From contig NZ_CANLSZ010000001.1 of the NCBI RefSeq assembly GCF_947493765.1, forward strand, positions 434,001-498,000: a stretch of 64,000 bases of DNA, written 5' to 3'. Under the pieces are notes generated by a model that was not told the DNA's origin, ran no database searches, and saw only the letters and a program-made list of their open reading frames with translations. This document shows positions 39,007 to 48,536 of the stretch, in pieces (the first letter of the stretch is position 1; each line of letters starts with the position of its first letter). This DNA is from an uncultured Arthrobacter sp. (lineage in GTDB: Bacteria > Actinomycetota > Actinomycetes > Actinomycetales > Micrococcaceae). The translations under genes were made by a program, and so were the position numbers.

Positions 39007-42000
39007 TACTGGGTCACCTGCCTGCCCTCTTCGCAGAGCGGACAGATCTCGGGCAGCCGGCAGCCGCTGCCGCCGAATCCGGACCGCCGCGGATCATGGA
39101 CGGTGTCGAAGGAGGCGGCCGCCATCAGGGCCGCCGCCTCCTCGATCATGGCCAGCGCCCAGGTGTCCTCGTCCCCCACGGCGCGCTGGTCCTGGACCGC
39201 GACGGTCTTAACCTTCGTGCCGAGGTGCACGAGCGAGGCGCCTCCGGGCGCTTCGCGCACCGGGACATCACCGGCCCCGCTGTCGTCGGGCTGAGCGGTG
39301 TCGGGCTGAGCGGCGTCGGGCTGAGCGGCGTCGGCCCGGGCAGCGTCCACCTGCGACGGGGCGGCAGCTCCGTACGCCACGGCCGTCTGATAGGCGGCGA
39401 GCTGCGGGTGCCGCTCGATCTCGGCGGCGGTCGGTGCGCTCCTGCCCGTCTTCAGGTCCACGACGACGGCGCGGCCCCCGGCGTCGCGCTCGAGGCGGTC
39501 GATCTGCCCACGGAGCCGGGCCGTCCGCTCCGCACCCTCCACGAGCACGGTGAGATCCACGGAGAAGTCCACCTCCGTGGCCTGCAGGGTGCGTCCCGAC
39601 TTCCTCATCAGCAGCACATAGGTGGCGAGCTTGCGGACCATGCCCTCGGCCCTCCGGAAGTCCGCCTGCCCCTCCCAGCTGTTGCCGATCCCCAGTCGGG
39701 GCCACCGGCGCTCGAGTTCCTGCGTGTACTCCTGGCCGGTGGCATCGGGGAGATCCTGGGCGATCTGGTGGACGAGGGTGCCGAGGGAGCGCGCGAAGTC
39801 GGTGGTCCGCTCTCCTCCGGCTGCGGAGACGAACCAGCTCAGGGGTGAGGTCAGCACGGACTCCACCTTCGAGGGCGAGACACTGATGGGCTGGTCCGCC
39901 GGGACCACGGGAGCAGCGCTGCTCAGCTCGGCGAGCCCCCACCACTGGGCCGGATGGGCGCCCGGCACGGGCGGCTCGGTCACGGCCATGCGCCCCAGGT
40001 GCCGCACGGCCTCCCCCGTCAGTACCGTGCCCGCCTGCGGATCCTGCGCCACCCGGCGCAGCTCCGCGACCAGGGCCCGCAGGGTGAGCGGCCGCAGCAC
40101 CTCCGTGCGGGGCCTCGCCTCGACACCCGGCGGAAGCGGATCGAGCACGTCGAGGAACGGCGATGCCTGCTCGTCCTGGGACGAGACGGCGCAGCACACC
40201 AGTTCCTCGCCGGCGCGGGACACCGCGAGCGAGAAGGTGCGCAGCTCGTCGAAGCGGATGTCCTGCAGCAGGGCGACCGGGTCGCGGGTACTGCGGAAGG
40301 ACTCGCCGTGATCGAGCAGGGCCCGCAGCTCCCCGGACCCGAGGAGCTCGCCGCGGAGCCGGAGATTCGGCCAGACGCCGTCCTGCACACCGGCGACGAC
40401 GACCATGGGCCAGTGCCGCCCGGCCGCGCTGGCCGGGGTGAGGACGGAGATGGAGGCCTGACGGCTGGTCCGCTGGGCCAGCGTGTCCATCGGGATGTCC
40501 TGGTTGAGGATGTACTCGAGGAAGAGCTCGGGATCGGCGCCGGGCACCTGCTCCACGAAGCGCTCCGCCGTGGTGAACAGGGCCATCATGGCGTCCAGGT
40601 CGCGGTCGGCGCGGGCGGAGAACGGTCCTTCGGACAGGGCCGCGGCGGACCACTGCTGGGCGAGACCCGATGCCGACCAGAGGGCCCAGAGGACCGTCTC
40701 CGCATCGGCGGCGATCTCGTCCGCCGCTGCCCGGCCCGCCTCGAGCATCCGGTACAGCCGCCGGACGGGCGCTCCCTCGGAGGAGAGTTCGGCGATCTCC
40801 TCCGGGGAGGAGAACAGGGTGGCGAGCAACTCGTCACTCGTCCGGCCTCCGCCGCGCTGGAGTTCGATGCGCCGCAGGTGCTGCCGCAGCCGGCGGAGCT
40901 CCAGACTGCCTGCTCCGCCGATCCTGGAGGTGAGCAGGGAGATGCAGAGCTCGGTGTCGAGCTGCGCGCTCCCCACGGCCACGGCGTAGAGATCGAGCAG
41001 GGGACGTACGGCCGGCTCCTCGCGGATTGCCGTCTCGGCGGCCGGGACGTTCACGGCGATCCCCTGCGCGGTCAGGTAGCGCTGGACGGCCGCCACCTGG
41101 GTACCGTTCCGCACGATCACCGCGATGTCGTCGAAGCTGCGCCCACCGAACAGGTGGGCCTCGAGCACCTGCTGGGCGATGAAGCGCTGCTCGTGGAACA
41201 CGCTGTCGAGCACGTGCACGGAGACCGCCCCGCCTCGCCCCGGAGCAGTCTCCCCGGCACCGTCCGGGCGTCCCTCCGCCTGCGACCCTCCGCGTGCGGC
41301 CGGGAGCGAGCGGTAGGCCGTGCTGACACCGGTCGTGGCGATACGGGCCGCCACGTTGGTCCAGGCGTCCGCCAGCGGGCCGCCCAGGGTCAGCGATCCG
41401 GGAAGCGTCAACGTCGTCAGTCTGCTCCGGCGCCCGAAGAGGTCGGACAGACGTCCCGCCAGATCGGGGCGCGCACCCCGGAAGCCCTGGGCCACCGTGT
41501 CGGGGCAGGCGGTGATGACGACGTCGTTACCCGCACCGATCAGGCCCAGCAGCGCGTGGATGCCGGGGTTGGCCTCCTGGTAGTCGTCCACCAGGACCAG
41601 CTGCAGGCGGGCTCGTTCCCGGTCGAGGAACTCCCGGTCCGTCTCGAGGATCTCGCGGGCCGCCGTGAGGATCCCCGCCGGGTCGAAGGCCTCGGGCATG
41701 CGCAGATCGAGGACATCGCGGTACTCGCGGTAGAGCTGGGCGGCGGCGATCCAGTCCGGCCGGTCGAACCGCTCCCCCCAGGTGGCGAGCTCCTCGGCGG
41801 ATACCGCGTACTCGCTCACGCGGTCGAACAGATCACGGATCTCCTGCCGGAAACCCCGTGTGGGCAGCGCCAGGGCCAGGCTCGCCGGCCAGGAGGGACC
41901 GGGAGCGCCGTCCTGCCCGTGACCTGCGAGGAGCTCCTTGATGATCAGGTCCTGTTCCGCTCCCGAGAGGAGGCGCGGGGTGCGCCCGATCCAGGGCATC

Positions 42001-42368
42001 CGGCCCTCGGCGCGGGCCCGCCGGATGAGGTCGAAGGCGTAGGCGGACCAGGTCCGGGCCGGTGCCGTGCTGATGCTGCGGTCGAGCTTCGCCGTGAGGT
42101 CGTCGCGGACCCGGGTCGCGGCGGCGCGTGTCGGCGCGAGCACCAGGAGACCCTCGGGGTCGAGCGTCCCGGCCCCGATCCGGCGGACGGCCAGCTCGGT
42201 GAGCAGGGAGGACTTGCCGCTGCCCGGGGCACCGAGGACCAGCACCTGCCCGGACAGGTGCCGCAGCGATTCCAGTGTCGCCTCGTAGCCGCTCGTGAGC
42301 TGTTCGGCCGAGCCGTCCCCGCCGGCGCCGGAGGGACGGGCGGGAGCGGCGTCGACGGTGCTGGTCAT
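39006..42368 (-). CDS. adnA: AdnA-like ATP-dependent helicase/nuclease subunit
   Basis: LVLGAPGSGKSSLLTELAV; nuclease RGQIDRLERDAGGRAVVVDLKTGR; Cys cluster CRLPEICPLCEEG; overlaps adnB start. Confidence 0.88.
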   Translation of the reverse strand: MTSTVDAAPARPSGAGGDGSAEQLTSGYEATLESLRHLSGQVLVLGAPGSGKSSLLTELAVRRIGAGTLDPEGLLVLAPTRAAATRVRDDLTAKLDRSISTAPARTWSAYAFDLIRRARAEGRMPWIGRTPRLLSGAEQDLIIKELLAGHGQDGAPGPSWPASLALALPTRGFRQEIRDLFDRVSEYAVSAEELATWGERFDRPDWIAAAQLYREYRDVLDLRMPEAFDPAGILTAAREILETDREFLDRERARLQLVLVDDYQEANPGIHALLGLIGAGNDVVITACPDTVAQGFRGARPDLAGRLSDLFGRRSRLTTLTLPGSLTLGGPLADAWTNVAARIATTGVSTAYRSLPAARGGSQAEGRPDGAGETAPGRGGAVSVHVLDSVFHEQRFIAQQVLEAHLFGGRSFDDIAVIVRNGTQVAAVQRYLTAQGIAVNVPAAETAIREEPAVRPLLDLYAVAVGSAQLDTELCISLLTSRIGGAGSLELRRLRQHLRRIELQRGGGRTSDELLATLFSSPEEIAELSSEGAPVRRLYRMLEAGRAAADEIAADAETVLWALWSASGLAQQWSAAALSEGPFSARADRDLDAMMALFTTAERFVEQVPGADPELFLEYILNQDIPMDTLAQRTSRQASISVLTPASAAGRHWPMVVVAGVQDGVWPNLRLRGELLGSGELRALLDHGESFRSTRDPVALLQDIRFDELRTFSLAVSRAGEELVCCAVSSQDEQASPFLDVLDPLPPGVEARPRTEVLRPLTLRALVAELRRVAQDPQAGTVLTGEAVRHLGRMAVTEPPVPGAHPAQWWGLAELSSAAPVVPADQPISVSPSKVESVLTSPLSWFVSAAGGERTTDFARSLGTLVHQIAQDLPDATGQEYTQELERRWPRLGIGNSWEGQADFRRAEGMVRKLATYVLLMRKSGRTLQATEVDFSVDLTVLVEGAERTARLRGQIDRLERDAGGRAVVVDLKTGRSAPTAAEIERHPQLAAYQTAVAYGAAAPSQVDAARADAAQPDAAQPDTAQPDDSGAGDVPVREAPGGASLVHLGTKVKTVAVQDQRAVGDEDTWALAMIEEAAALMAAASFDTVHDPRRSGFGGSGCRLPEICPLCEEGRQVTQ

Positions 42369-42404
42369 GATCCAACCCCACCACACTCCACGGACAATCA
42401 GCGC

Positions 42405-42884
42405 TCATCCCACGGACGTACCGGGGTCCGTGTCCCTGCCGTCCCCCACGGCGTGGAGGACGGCGCCGAGGTTCTCGATCGCGGTCTGCTCCTGGGCGGT
42501 GGGCCACCACCGGGCGAGCACGAGGTCAACACGGTAGTCGGCGTCGTCCATCGCCTCGGCGGGTACCCGCAGGGGTGTGCCCTCGGCGTCGTAGTGTGGC
42601 CTGGCCCGACCTGCCAACCCGCCGGCCGGGAATCCGCCGGAGCGCAGCACGCGCCACCACGGGACCTCCCGCGTACTGCGCGAGAGGGCGCGCCCGACCT
42701 GGCGCGGACCGCCGCAGCCCAGCAGCTCGGCGACATCGCCGTAGGTCAGGACACGCCCGGCAGGGATCAGCTCGGTGACGGCGAGGACGGCCCCCGCGTA
42801 GGCACCGGGGTCCACGGCCGGCGCGGCTCCCGCGGCCCCGCGGCCCACCGCTGTCGTTCCGCGGGCGGCCTCCGGTGCTTCCAT
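42405..42884 (-). CDS. MGMT-fold alkyltransferase-like (ATL) protein
   Basis: LIPAGRVLTYGDVAELLGCGGPRQVGRALSRSTREVPWWRVLRSGG; active-site Cys of PCHR replaced by Trp (PWWRV). Confidence 0.85.
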   Translation of the reverse strand: MEAPEAARGTTAVGRGAAGAAPAVDPGAYAGAVLAVTELIPAGRVLTYGDVAELLGCGGPRQVGRALSRSTREVPWWRVLRSGGFPAGGLAGRARPHYDAEGTPLRVPAEAMDDADYRVDLVLARWWPTAQEQTAIENLGAVLHAVGDGRDTDPGTSVG

Positions 42885-42965
42885 GTGCTCAAGACTAGGC
42901 GGCGGTGCCGGTTTCCGCGGGGCGGCGAACCCCGATTGGTCGGACCCCACCGGTAGCGTGAGGCC

Positions 42966-43754
42966 ATGACGAGCTGGCACGAGGAACCACGGGCGGCCTT
43001 CGACCTGGAGACGACGGGACGCGATCCGGCGGGCGCGCGCATCGTCACCGCGACGGTCGTCCTCGTGGACGGGGACGGTGAGATCCTCGAGCACCACGAA
43101 TGGCTGGCAGATCCCGGCGTCGAGATCCCGGAGGGTGCCGCCGCGATCCACGGGATCACCACGGACCACGCACGGCGCCACGGTCTCCCCGCGGCGGAGG
43201 TGGTGCAGGGCGTCGCCGCCGTCCTGACGCGACTGTTCGACGACGGCGTGCCCGTGCTGGCCTACAACGCGCGGTACGACTTCACGGTGCTCGCGCAGGA
43301 GGGCCTGCGCCACGCCGTCGGCACGCCCGTCCCCTCACCCGTGATCGACCCGTACGTCATGGACAAGCAGGCCGATCGGTACCGCCGGGGCAAGCGCACG
43401 CTCACGGCGGTGTGCGAGCACTACGGCGTGGGTTTCGAGAACGCGCACACCTCCGCCGCCGATGTCCTGGCGACCCTGCGCGTGGGCCGGCTCCTCGCGG
43501 ACCGGTACGCCTTCCTCCGCAAGTCTGCTCCTGACCTCCATGCCTCGCTCGTGGTGTGGGCGGCCCATCAGGCGGCGAACTTCGAGGAGTATCTCCGGCG
43601 GACGGAGCCCGACGCCGTCATCGAGCGCGACTGGCCCGTCCTGCGGTGTGCCGGGGAGAATAGGAGCACCGTGGAGGACAGGACCACCGTGGAGGACAGG
43701 ACCGCTGTGGAGGACAGGACCGCCGTGGACGCCGGGCGCCCCGCTGCCCCTTGA
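42966..43754 (+). CDS. DnaQ/DEDD-type 3'-5' exonuclease domain protein
   Basis: AAFDLETTGRDPAGARIVTATVV; YNARYDFTVL; FENAHTSAADVLATL. Confidence 0.9.
   Translation: MTSWHEEPRAAFDLETTGRDPAGARIVTATVVLVDGDGEILEHHEWLADPGVEIPEGAAAIHGITTDHARRHGLPAAEVVQGVAAVLTRLFDDGVPVLAYNARYDFTVLAQEGLRHAVGTPVPSPVIDPYVMDKQADRYRRGKRTLTAVCEHYGVGFENAHTSAADVLATLRVGRLLADRYAFLRKSAPDLHASLVVWAAHQAANFEEYLRRTEPDAVIERDWPVLRCAGENRSTVEDRTTVEDRTAVEDRTAVDAGRPAAP
43668..43733 (+). repeat. 18-bp tandem repeat ACCGTGGAGGACAGGACC (~3.5 copies) at the exonuclease gene 3' end
   Basis: Direct reading; encodes (TVEDRT)n. Confidence 0.95.
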
Positions 43755-43776
43755 CGCCCGTGGCTATGCTGTCGCC

Positions 43777-44298
43777 ATGTCGAAGTCGGTCGCTCTGATC
43801 CGAGGCGTGGGAGGACCCACCGCGCTGCGGATGCCCGCGCTGCGCTCCGCGCTCGAGGACGAGGGGCTCGAAGGGGTGGCGACCCTGCAGGTCGCGGGGA
43901 ACGTCGTCTTCGAGCCGAGGGGCCGTCCGGCCTCGGCCTGCGCCGAGCTCGTCAGGCGAACCGTCCGTGAGAGCTTCGGCCACGACCTCCCCGTCCTCGT
44001 CCGATCCCACCGACAACTCGCCGCCGCCGCGCGCCGCAACCCGTTCGTCGGAACGCAGGAGGGCCGCTGGGTGATGACGGTGTTCCTCGACCGACCACCA
44101 CGGGCGGACACCGTGCTCGATCCGGCCGGCGGCACCCCGGATCTGTTCGTGGTGGACGGCGCGGAGGTGTTCGTGCGCCACGCCGAGTCCGTGGCGACGT
44201 CGAAACTCCAGGCCACGTGGTTCGAGAAGCGACTCGGCGTGATCGGCACCGCCCGCAATGCCAACACCGTCGCGAAACTTGTGCGGCTCACGGCCTGA
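43777..44298 (+). CDS. DUF1697 family protein
   Basis: SVALIRGVGGPTALRMPALRSALEDEGLEGVATLQVAGNVVFEP; ATSKLQATWFEKRLGVIGTARNANTVAKL. Confidence 0.88.
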   Translation: MSKSVALIRGVGGPTALRMPALRSALEDEGLEGVATLQVAGNVVFEPRGRPASACAELVRRTVRESFGHDLPVLVRSHRQLAAAARRNPFVGTQEGRWVMTVFLDRPPRADTVLDPAGGTPDLFVVDGAEVFVRHAESVATSKLQATWFEKRLGVIGTARNANTVAKLVRLTA

Positions 44299-44367
44299 CC
44301 GTCGACGACTCGCCGCCGCGGCGGTCGCGGTCGCGGTGGCGGTGGACACCCTTGCTCAGGGAGGGGC

Positions 44368-45705
44368 TCAGTCGGTCGGCACCGCCGTCGCGGCAGCCTG
44401 CGCCGCCGCCGGCAGGGCCGCGAGGACGCGCTCCATGGCGGCGTCGTCGTGCGCCGCCGAGAGGAACCACGCCTCGTACACCGACGGCGGCAGATAGACG
44501 CCGGAGTCGAGCATGGAGTGGAAGAACGGCCCGTAGCGGAAGGCCTCCTGGCCCTGCGCGTCGGCGTAGTTCCACACCCCGTGCGCCGACGTCCCGAAGG
44601 CGACACTGAAGAGATTCCCCGCGCGCTGGATCGAGTGATCCACCCCGGCCTCGGCGAGCGCGCCCGAGAGGGCGCCGCTCAGCTCCAGGGAGCGCGCGTC
44701 GACGTGGCGGTAGACCTCGTCGGTGGCGGCGGTCAGCGTCGCGACACCGGCGGCCATGGCGATCGGGTTCCCCGACAGCGTGCCGGCCTGATAGACCGGG
44801 CCGATCGGCGCGAGGTGGTTCATGACGTGCGCGCGACCACCGAGCGCCGCGGCCGGGATGCCGCCGCCGATGACCTTGCCGAAGGTGAGCAGGTCCGGGG
44901 TCCAGGGGTGCTCGGCGTCGTCCGCCCCGCCCGTGAGCTTCCAGTACCCGCCGGGGTGGGTGCGGAAGCCGGTCATGACCTCGTCGACGATGAACAGTGC
45001 GCCGTGCTCGGCGCTGATGCGGCTGAGGAAGGCGTTGAAGCCCGGTGCAGGTGTCACCACGCCCATGTTGGCCGGGGCCGCTTCGGTGATGATGGCCGCG
45101 ATGCTCCCGCCGTGCGCGCGGAAGGCCTCCTCGACCGCTTCGACGTCGTTGTACGGCAGGACGAGGGTCTCCGCCGTCGTCGCCTCCGTGACACCCGCCG
45201 ATCCGGGCAGCGCCAGGGTCGCGACACCCGACCCGGCCGCAGCGAGCAGGCTGTCCACGTGCCCGTGGTAGCACCCGGCGAACTTCACGATCAGATTCCG
45301 CCCCGTGAATCCGCGGGCCAGGCGCACGGCCGTCATGGTGGCCTCGGTGCCGGTGGAGACCATGCGCAGGAGCTCGACGGCGGGCACGCGCTCCTGCACG
45401 AGCTGCGCGAGCTCGGCCTCCGCGGGCGTCGAGGCGCCGAAGGTGAGCCCGTGGTCCACGGCGCGGTGGACGGCGGCGATGACGTCGGGATGCGAGTGGC
45501 CCAGCAGCGCCGGGCCCCACGATCCGACGAGATCCACGTACTGCGTGCCGTCGGCGTCGGTGACATAGGCGCCCTGCGCGTCGACGAGGAAGCGCGGCGT
45601 CCCTCCCACCGATCCGAAGGCGCGGACCGGGGAGTTGACGCCGCCGGGCATCAGGGCGCGGGCGCGCTCGTACAGGGTGTCCGACGTGGTGGAGGGCGTG
45701 GTCAT
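44368..45705 (-). CDS. hemL: Glutamate-1-semialdehyde 2,1-aminomutase
   Basis: [61 protein letters not shown]. Confidence 0.97.
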   Translation of the reverse strand: MTTPSTTSDTLYERARALMPGGVNSPVRAFGSVGGTPRFLVDAQGAYVTDADGTQYVDLVGSWGPALLGHSHPDVIAAVHRAVDHGLTFGASTPAEAELAQLVQERVPAVELLRMVSTGTEATMTAVRLARGFTGRNLIVKFAGCYHGHVDSLLAAAGSGVATLALPGSAGVTEATTAETLVLPYNDVEAVEEAFRAHGGSIAAIITEAAPANMGVVTPAPGFNAFLSRISAEHGALFIVDEVMTGFRTHPGGYWKLTGGADDAEHPWTPDLLTFGKVIGGGIPAAALGGRAHVMNHLAPIGPVYQAGTLSGNPIAMAAGVATLTAATDEVYRHVDARSLELSGALSGALAEAGVDHSIQRAGNLFSVAFGTSAHGVWNYADAQGQEAFRYGPFFHSMLDSGVYLPPSVYEAWFLSAAHDDAAMERVLAALPAAAQAAATAVPTD

Positions 45706-45713
45706 GGGGTTCC

Positions 45714-47585
45714 TTAGCTGTGGTGGTCGTCGAGCCAGAGCGCCAGCTCCGAGGCCCAGTAGGTGAGGATCAGCTGCGCACCGGCGCGCTTGATACCGAG
45801 GACGGACTCCTCGATGGCGCGCCGCCGGTCGATCCAGCCGTTCGCCGCCGCGGCCTCGATCATGGCGTACTCCCCCGAGATCTGGTAGGCCGCCACGGGC
45901 ACGGGCGACATCGCGGCGACATCGGCCAGGATGTCCAGGTAGCTCATCGCGGGCTTGACCATCACGAGGTCGGCGCCCTCCTCGAGATCCAGCTCGACCT
46001 CCAGGAGTGCCTCCCGCCGGTTCGCCGCATCCATCTGGTAGGTGCGGCGGTCACCGGTGAGCTGGGAGTCGACCGCCTCGCGGAAGGGCCCGTAGAAGGC
46101 GGAGGCGTACTTCGCGGCGTAGGCGAGCACCGTGGTGTCCTGGTAGCCGGCCTCGTCCAGGGCCTGCCGGATGACGGCCACCTGCCCGTCCATCATCCCG
46201 GAGGGGCCGAGGACGTGCGCGCCGGCGTTGGCCTGCTCCACGGCCATCTGCGCGTAGAGCGCCAGAGTGGTGTCGTTGTCCACGGCGCCGGCGTCGTCGA
46301 GCACCCCGCAGTGCCCGTGGTCGGTGAACTCGTCGAGGCAGACGTCGCTCATGACGACGAGTGAGTCCCCCACCTCGCTCCTGACGTCGGCGATCGCCCT
46401 GTTCAGGACGCCGTCGGGATCGATCCCCGCGCTGCCGGTCGCGTCGCGGTGCTCGGGGATGCCGAACAGCATGATCCCGCCCACCCCGCGCTCCACGGCC
46501 TCCGCCGCGGCGCGCCTGAGCGAGTCGGTGGTGTGCTGGACGACGCCGGGCATGGACGAGATGGGCGAGGGTTCGGTGAGGCCCTCGCGGATGAACGCCG
46601 GCAGGATCAGCTCCGCCGGGTGCACGCGGTACTCGGCGACCATGCGCCGCATGGCGGGGGTGGATCGCAGCCTGCGCGGCCGGTGCTGGGGGAAGCTCAT
46701 GGTCGATCTCCGTTCGGTCTGGGGCAGATGGTCTGTCGTGGTCTGGCAGCCGCCCGCGTCCCGGACGGCGGCGGCGATGCCCTCCGGCGTGGGGCTGGCC
46801 GCGGTCGCCGCCGGGCCCCACCCCTCGACGCGCAGTGCCGCTGCCGTGGTGCGGCCGATGGCGACCGCCGTGAAGGTACCCGGTCCGACGCCGGCGGGTC
46901 CGCCGGTCAGTCTGTCGCGGAACTGCCGCACGGTGCTGGGGGCGGTGAAGACGACGATCGGCCGTGCGGGACCGGCCAGGAGGTCGAGGGCGGCGGGCAC
47001 ACCGAGCAGCGGCGGCCGGGCGCCGGCCTCCTCGACGCCGGGGACCCTGCGCTCAGGGTCCGCCGGGGACGCCACCGTGCGGTAGGCCTCGACGCGCCGC
47101 ACGGACCAGCCCAGCCTCGTCAGGCCTGCACGGAGGTCCTCGGGTGCGAGGTCGGACTGCGGCAGGAGGACATCACCTGTGCCGCGGGGGAAGACCGCGA
47201 GGATGCCGGTGGCCGACTCGTCGTCGGGGACCAGTGCGACGTCCATGCCCATGCCGCCGAGGAGCTCCGCCGTCGCCGAGCCCACGGCCACCACCCGGGC
47301 TCCTCCCGCGCGGACCGCGTCCGCCAGCGTGGTTCCGGCTTCGCGGGCGATCAGCTCCAGCGCCTGCACGGTGTTGCCGCTCGTCACCACGAGCCAGGCA
47401 TAGGCACCCCGGGCCAGCGCAGCGAGTTCACGGTGGACGGCATCGGTGTCGCCGGGCAGTTCGGTGTCCGTGAGGGGCAGGGCGAACGGTGCGAAGCCCG
47501 CGCCCTCCAGCGCGGCCTTCAGGCGTACGGCGCGTGCCGGATGACGCAGGACGATCACCGGCCGGCCCGGTCCGTCGGGTGCCAC
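45714..47585 (-). CDS. hemDB: Single ORF: uroporphyrinogen-III synthase (N-term) joined to 5-aminolevulinate dehydratase (C-term)
   Basis: HemD-like region ([30 protein letters not shown]), then HemB ([56 protein letters not shown]), no stop between. Confidence 0.9.
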   Translation of the reverse strand: MAPDGPGRPVIVLRHPARAVRLKAALEGAGFAPFALPLTDTELPGDTDAVHRELAALARGAYAWLVVTSGNTVQALELIAREAGTTLADAVRAGGARVVAVGSATAELLGGMGMDVALVPDDESATGILAVFPRGTGDVLLPQSDLAPEDLRAGLTRLGWSVRRVEAYRTVASPADPERRVPGVEEAGARPPLLGVPAALDLLAGPARPIVVFTAPSTVRQFRDRLTGGPAGVGPGTFTAVAIGRTTAAALRVEGWGPAATAASPTPEGIAAAVRDAGGCQTTTDHLPQTERRSTMSFPQHRPRRLRSTPAMRRMVAEYRVHPAELILPAFIREGLTEPSPISSMPGVVQHTTDSLRRAAAEAVERGVGGIMLFGIPEHRDATGSAGIDPDGVLNRAIADVRSEVGDSLVVMSDVCLDEFTDHGHCGVLDDAGAVDNDTTLALYAQMAVEQANAGAHVLGPSGMMDGQVAVIRQALDEAGYQDTTVLAYAAKYASAFYGPFREAVDSQLTGDRRTYQMDAANRREALLEVELDLEEGADLVMVKPAMSYLDILADVAAMSPVPVAAYQISGEYAMIEAAAANGWIDRRRAIEESVLGIKRAGAQLILTYWASELALWLDDHHS

Positions 47586-47591
47586 GGGAGC

Positions 47592-48536
47592 CTAGGAGGT
47601 CAGCGGCGCGATGGCGGCCGCGCCCGCGGCGAGGAGTTCGTCGGCCAGCGCGTGACCGAGCTGCGCCGCTGCATCGGCGTCCGCGGCGGGGGCAGAGCGC
47701 GTGAGCCGGAGGATCGACCGGCCGTCGAGGCTGCAGACCACGGCCTCCAGGGCCAGCTCGTCGCCCCGCAGGTGCGCGAGTGCTCCGATCGGGGCGCTGC
47801 ACCCGGCCTCGAGGCGACGCAGGACGGCGCGCTCGGCCGTGACGGCGAGTCGGGTGGGCGCGTGGTCGTAGGACGCCAGGGCCTCGCGCACGCCCGGTGC
47901 GGTACCGCCCTCGCGGCACTCCACCGCCAGGGCCCCCTGCCCGGGCGCCGGCAGCATCACCGCGGGATCGACCAGTTCGGTGATGGCCTCCTCCCGCCCC
48001 AGCCGCCGCAGGCCTGCGGCCGCCAGGACCACGCCGTCGAGGTCTCCGGGCGCACCGATGACGAGCCCGGCCACACGGCCGAGGCGCGTGTCCACGTTCC
48101 CGCGGATGTCCACCACCTCGATCCCCGGGCGGGCGGCCCGGAGCTGCGCCGCTCGGCGCGGTGAGCCGGTTCCCACCCGGGCGCCGTCCGGCAGCGTGGC
48201 GAGCGTGAGACCGTCCCGCGCGCACAGGGCGTCGCGGACGTCCTCCCGCTCCGGTACCGCTGCGACGGTCAGCCCGTCCGCGGGCAGCGTCGGCAGATCC
48301 TTGAGCGAGTGCACCGCCAGGTCGCAGCGCTCCTCCAGCACGGCGTCGCGCAGCGCCGCGACGAAGACGCCCGTGCCGCCGATCTGTGAGAGCGAGCCCT
48401 TCAGGACATCGCCCTCGGTACGTACCCGCACCAGTTCGTAGGACGACCCGGCGAGTTCCGAGACCCGCTCCGCGACGGTGGTGGTCTGCGTCATCGCCAG
48501 GGCACTGCCCCGGGTCCCCACCCTGATCGTCGCCAT
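47592..48536 (-). CDS. hemC: Hydroxymethylbilane synthase
   Basis: IRVGTRGSALAMTQT; CDLAVHSLKDLPT; GTGSPRRAAQL; LEAGCSAPIGALA. Confidence 0.97.
   Translation of the reverse strand: MATIRVGTRGSALAMTQTTTVAERVSELAGSSYELVRVRTEGDVLKGSLSQIGGTGVFVAALRDAVLEERCDLAVHSLKDLPTLPADGLTVAAVPEREDVRDALCARDGLTLATLPDGARVGTGSPRRAAQLRAARPGIEVVDIRGNVDTRLGRVAGLVIGAPGDLDGVVLAAAGLRRLGREEAITELVDPAVMLPAPGQGALAVECREGGTAPGVREALASYDHAPTRLAVTAERAVLRRLEAGCSAPIGALAHLRGDELALEAVVCSLDGRSILRLTRSAPAADADAAAQLGHALADELLAAGAAAIAPLTS

Noticed and set aside
30847-42368. Novel helicase-nuclease defence island
   Set aside because: Gene order matches the chromosomal mycobacterial uvrD2-nudC-adnB-adnA repair locus, so a core repair function is the better explanation.
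39954-42956. 1000-aa plus-strand ORF
   Set aside because: Antisense to adnA, which has clear helicase/nuclease motifs.
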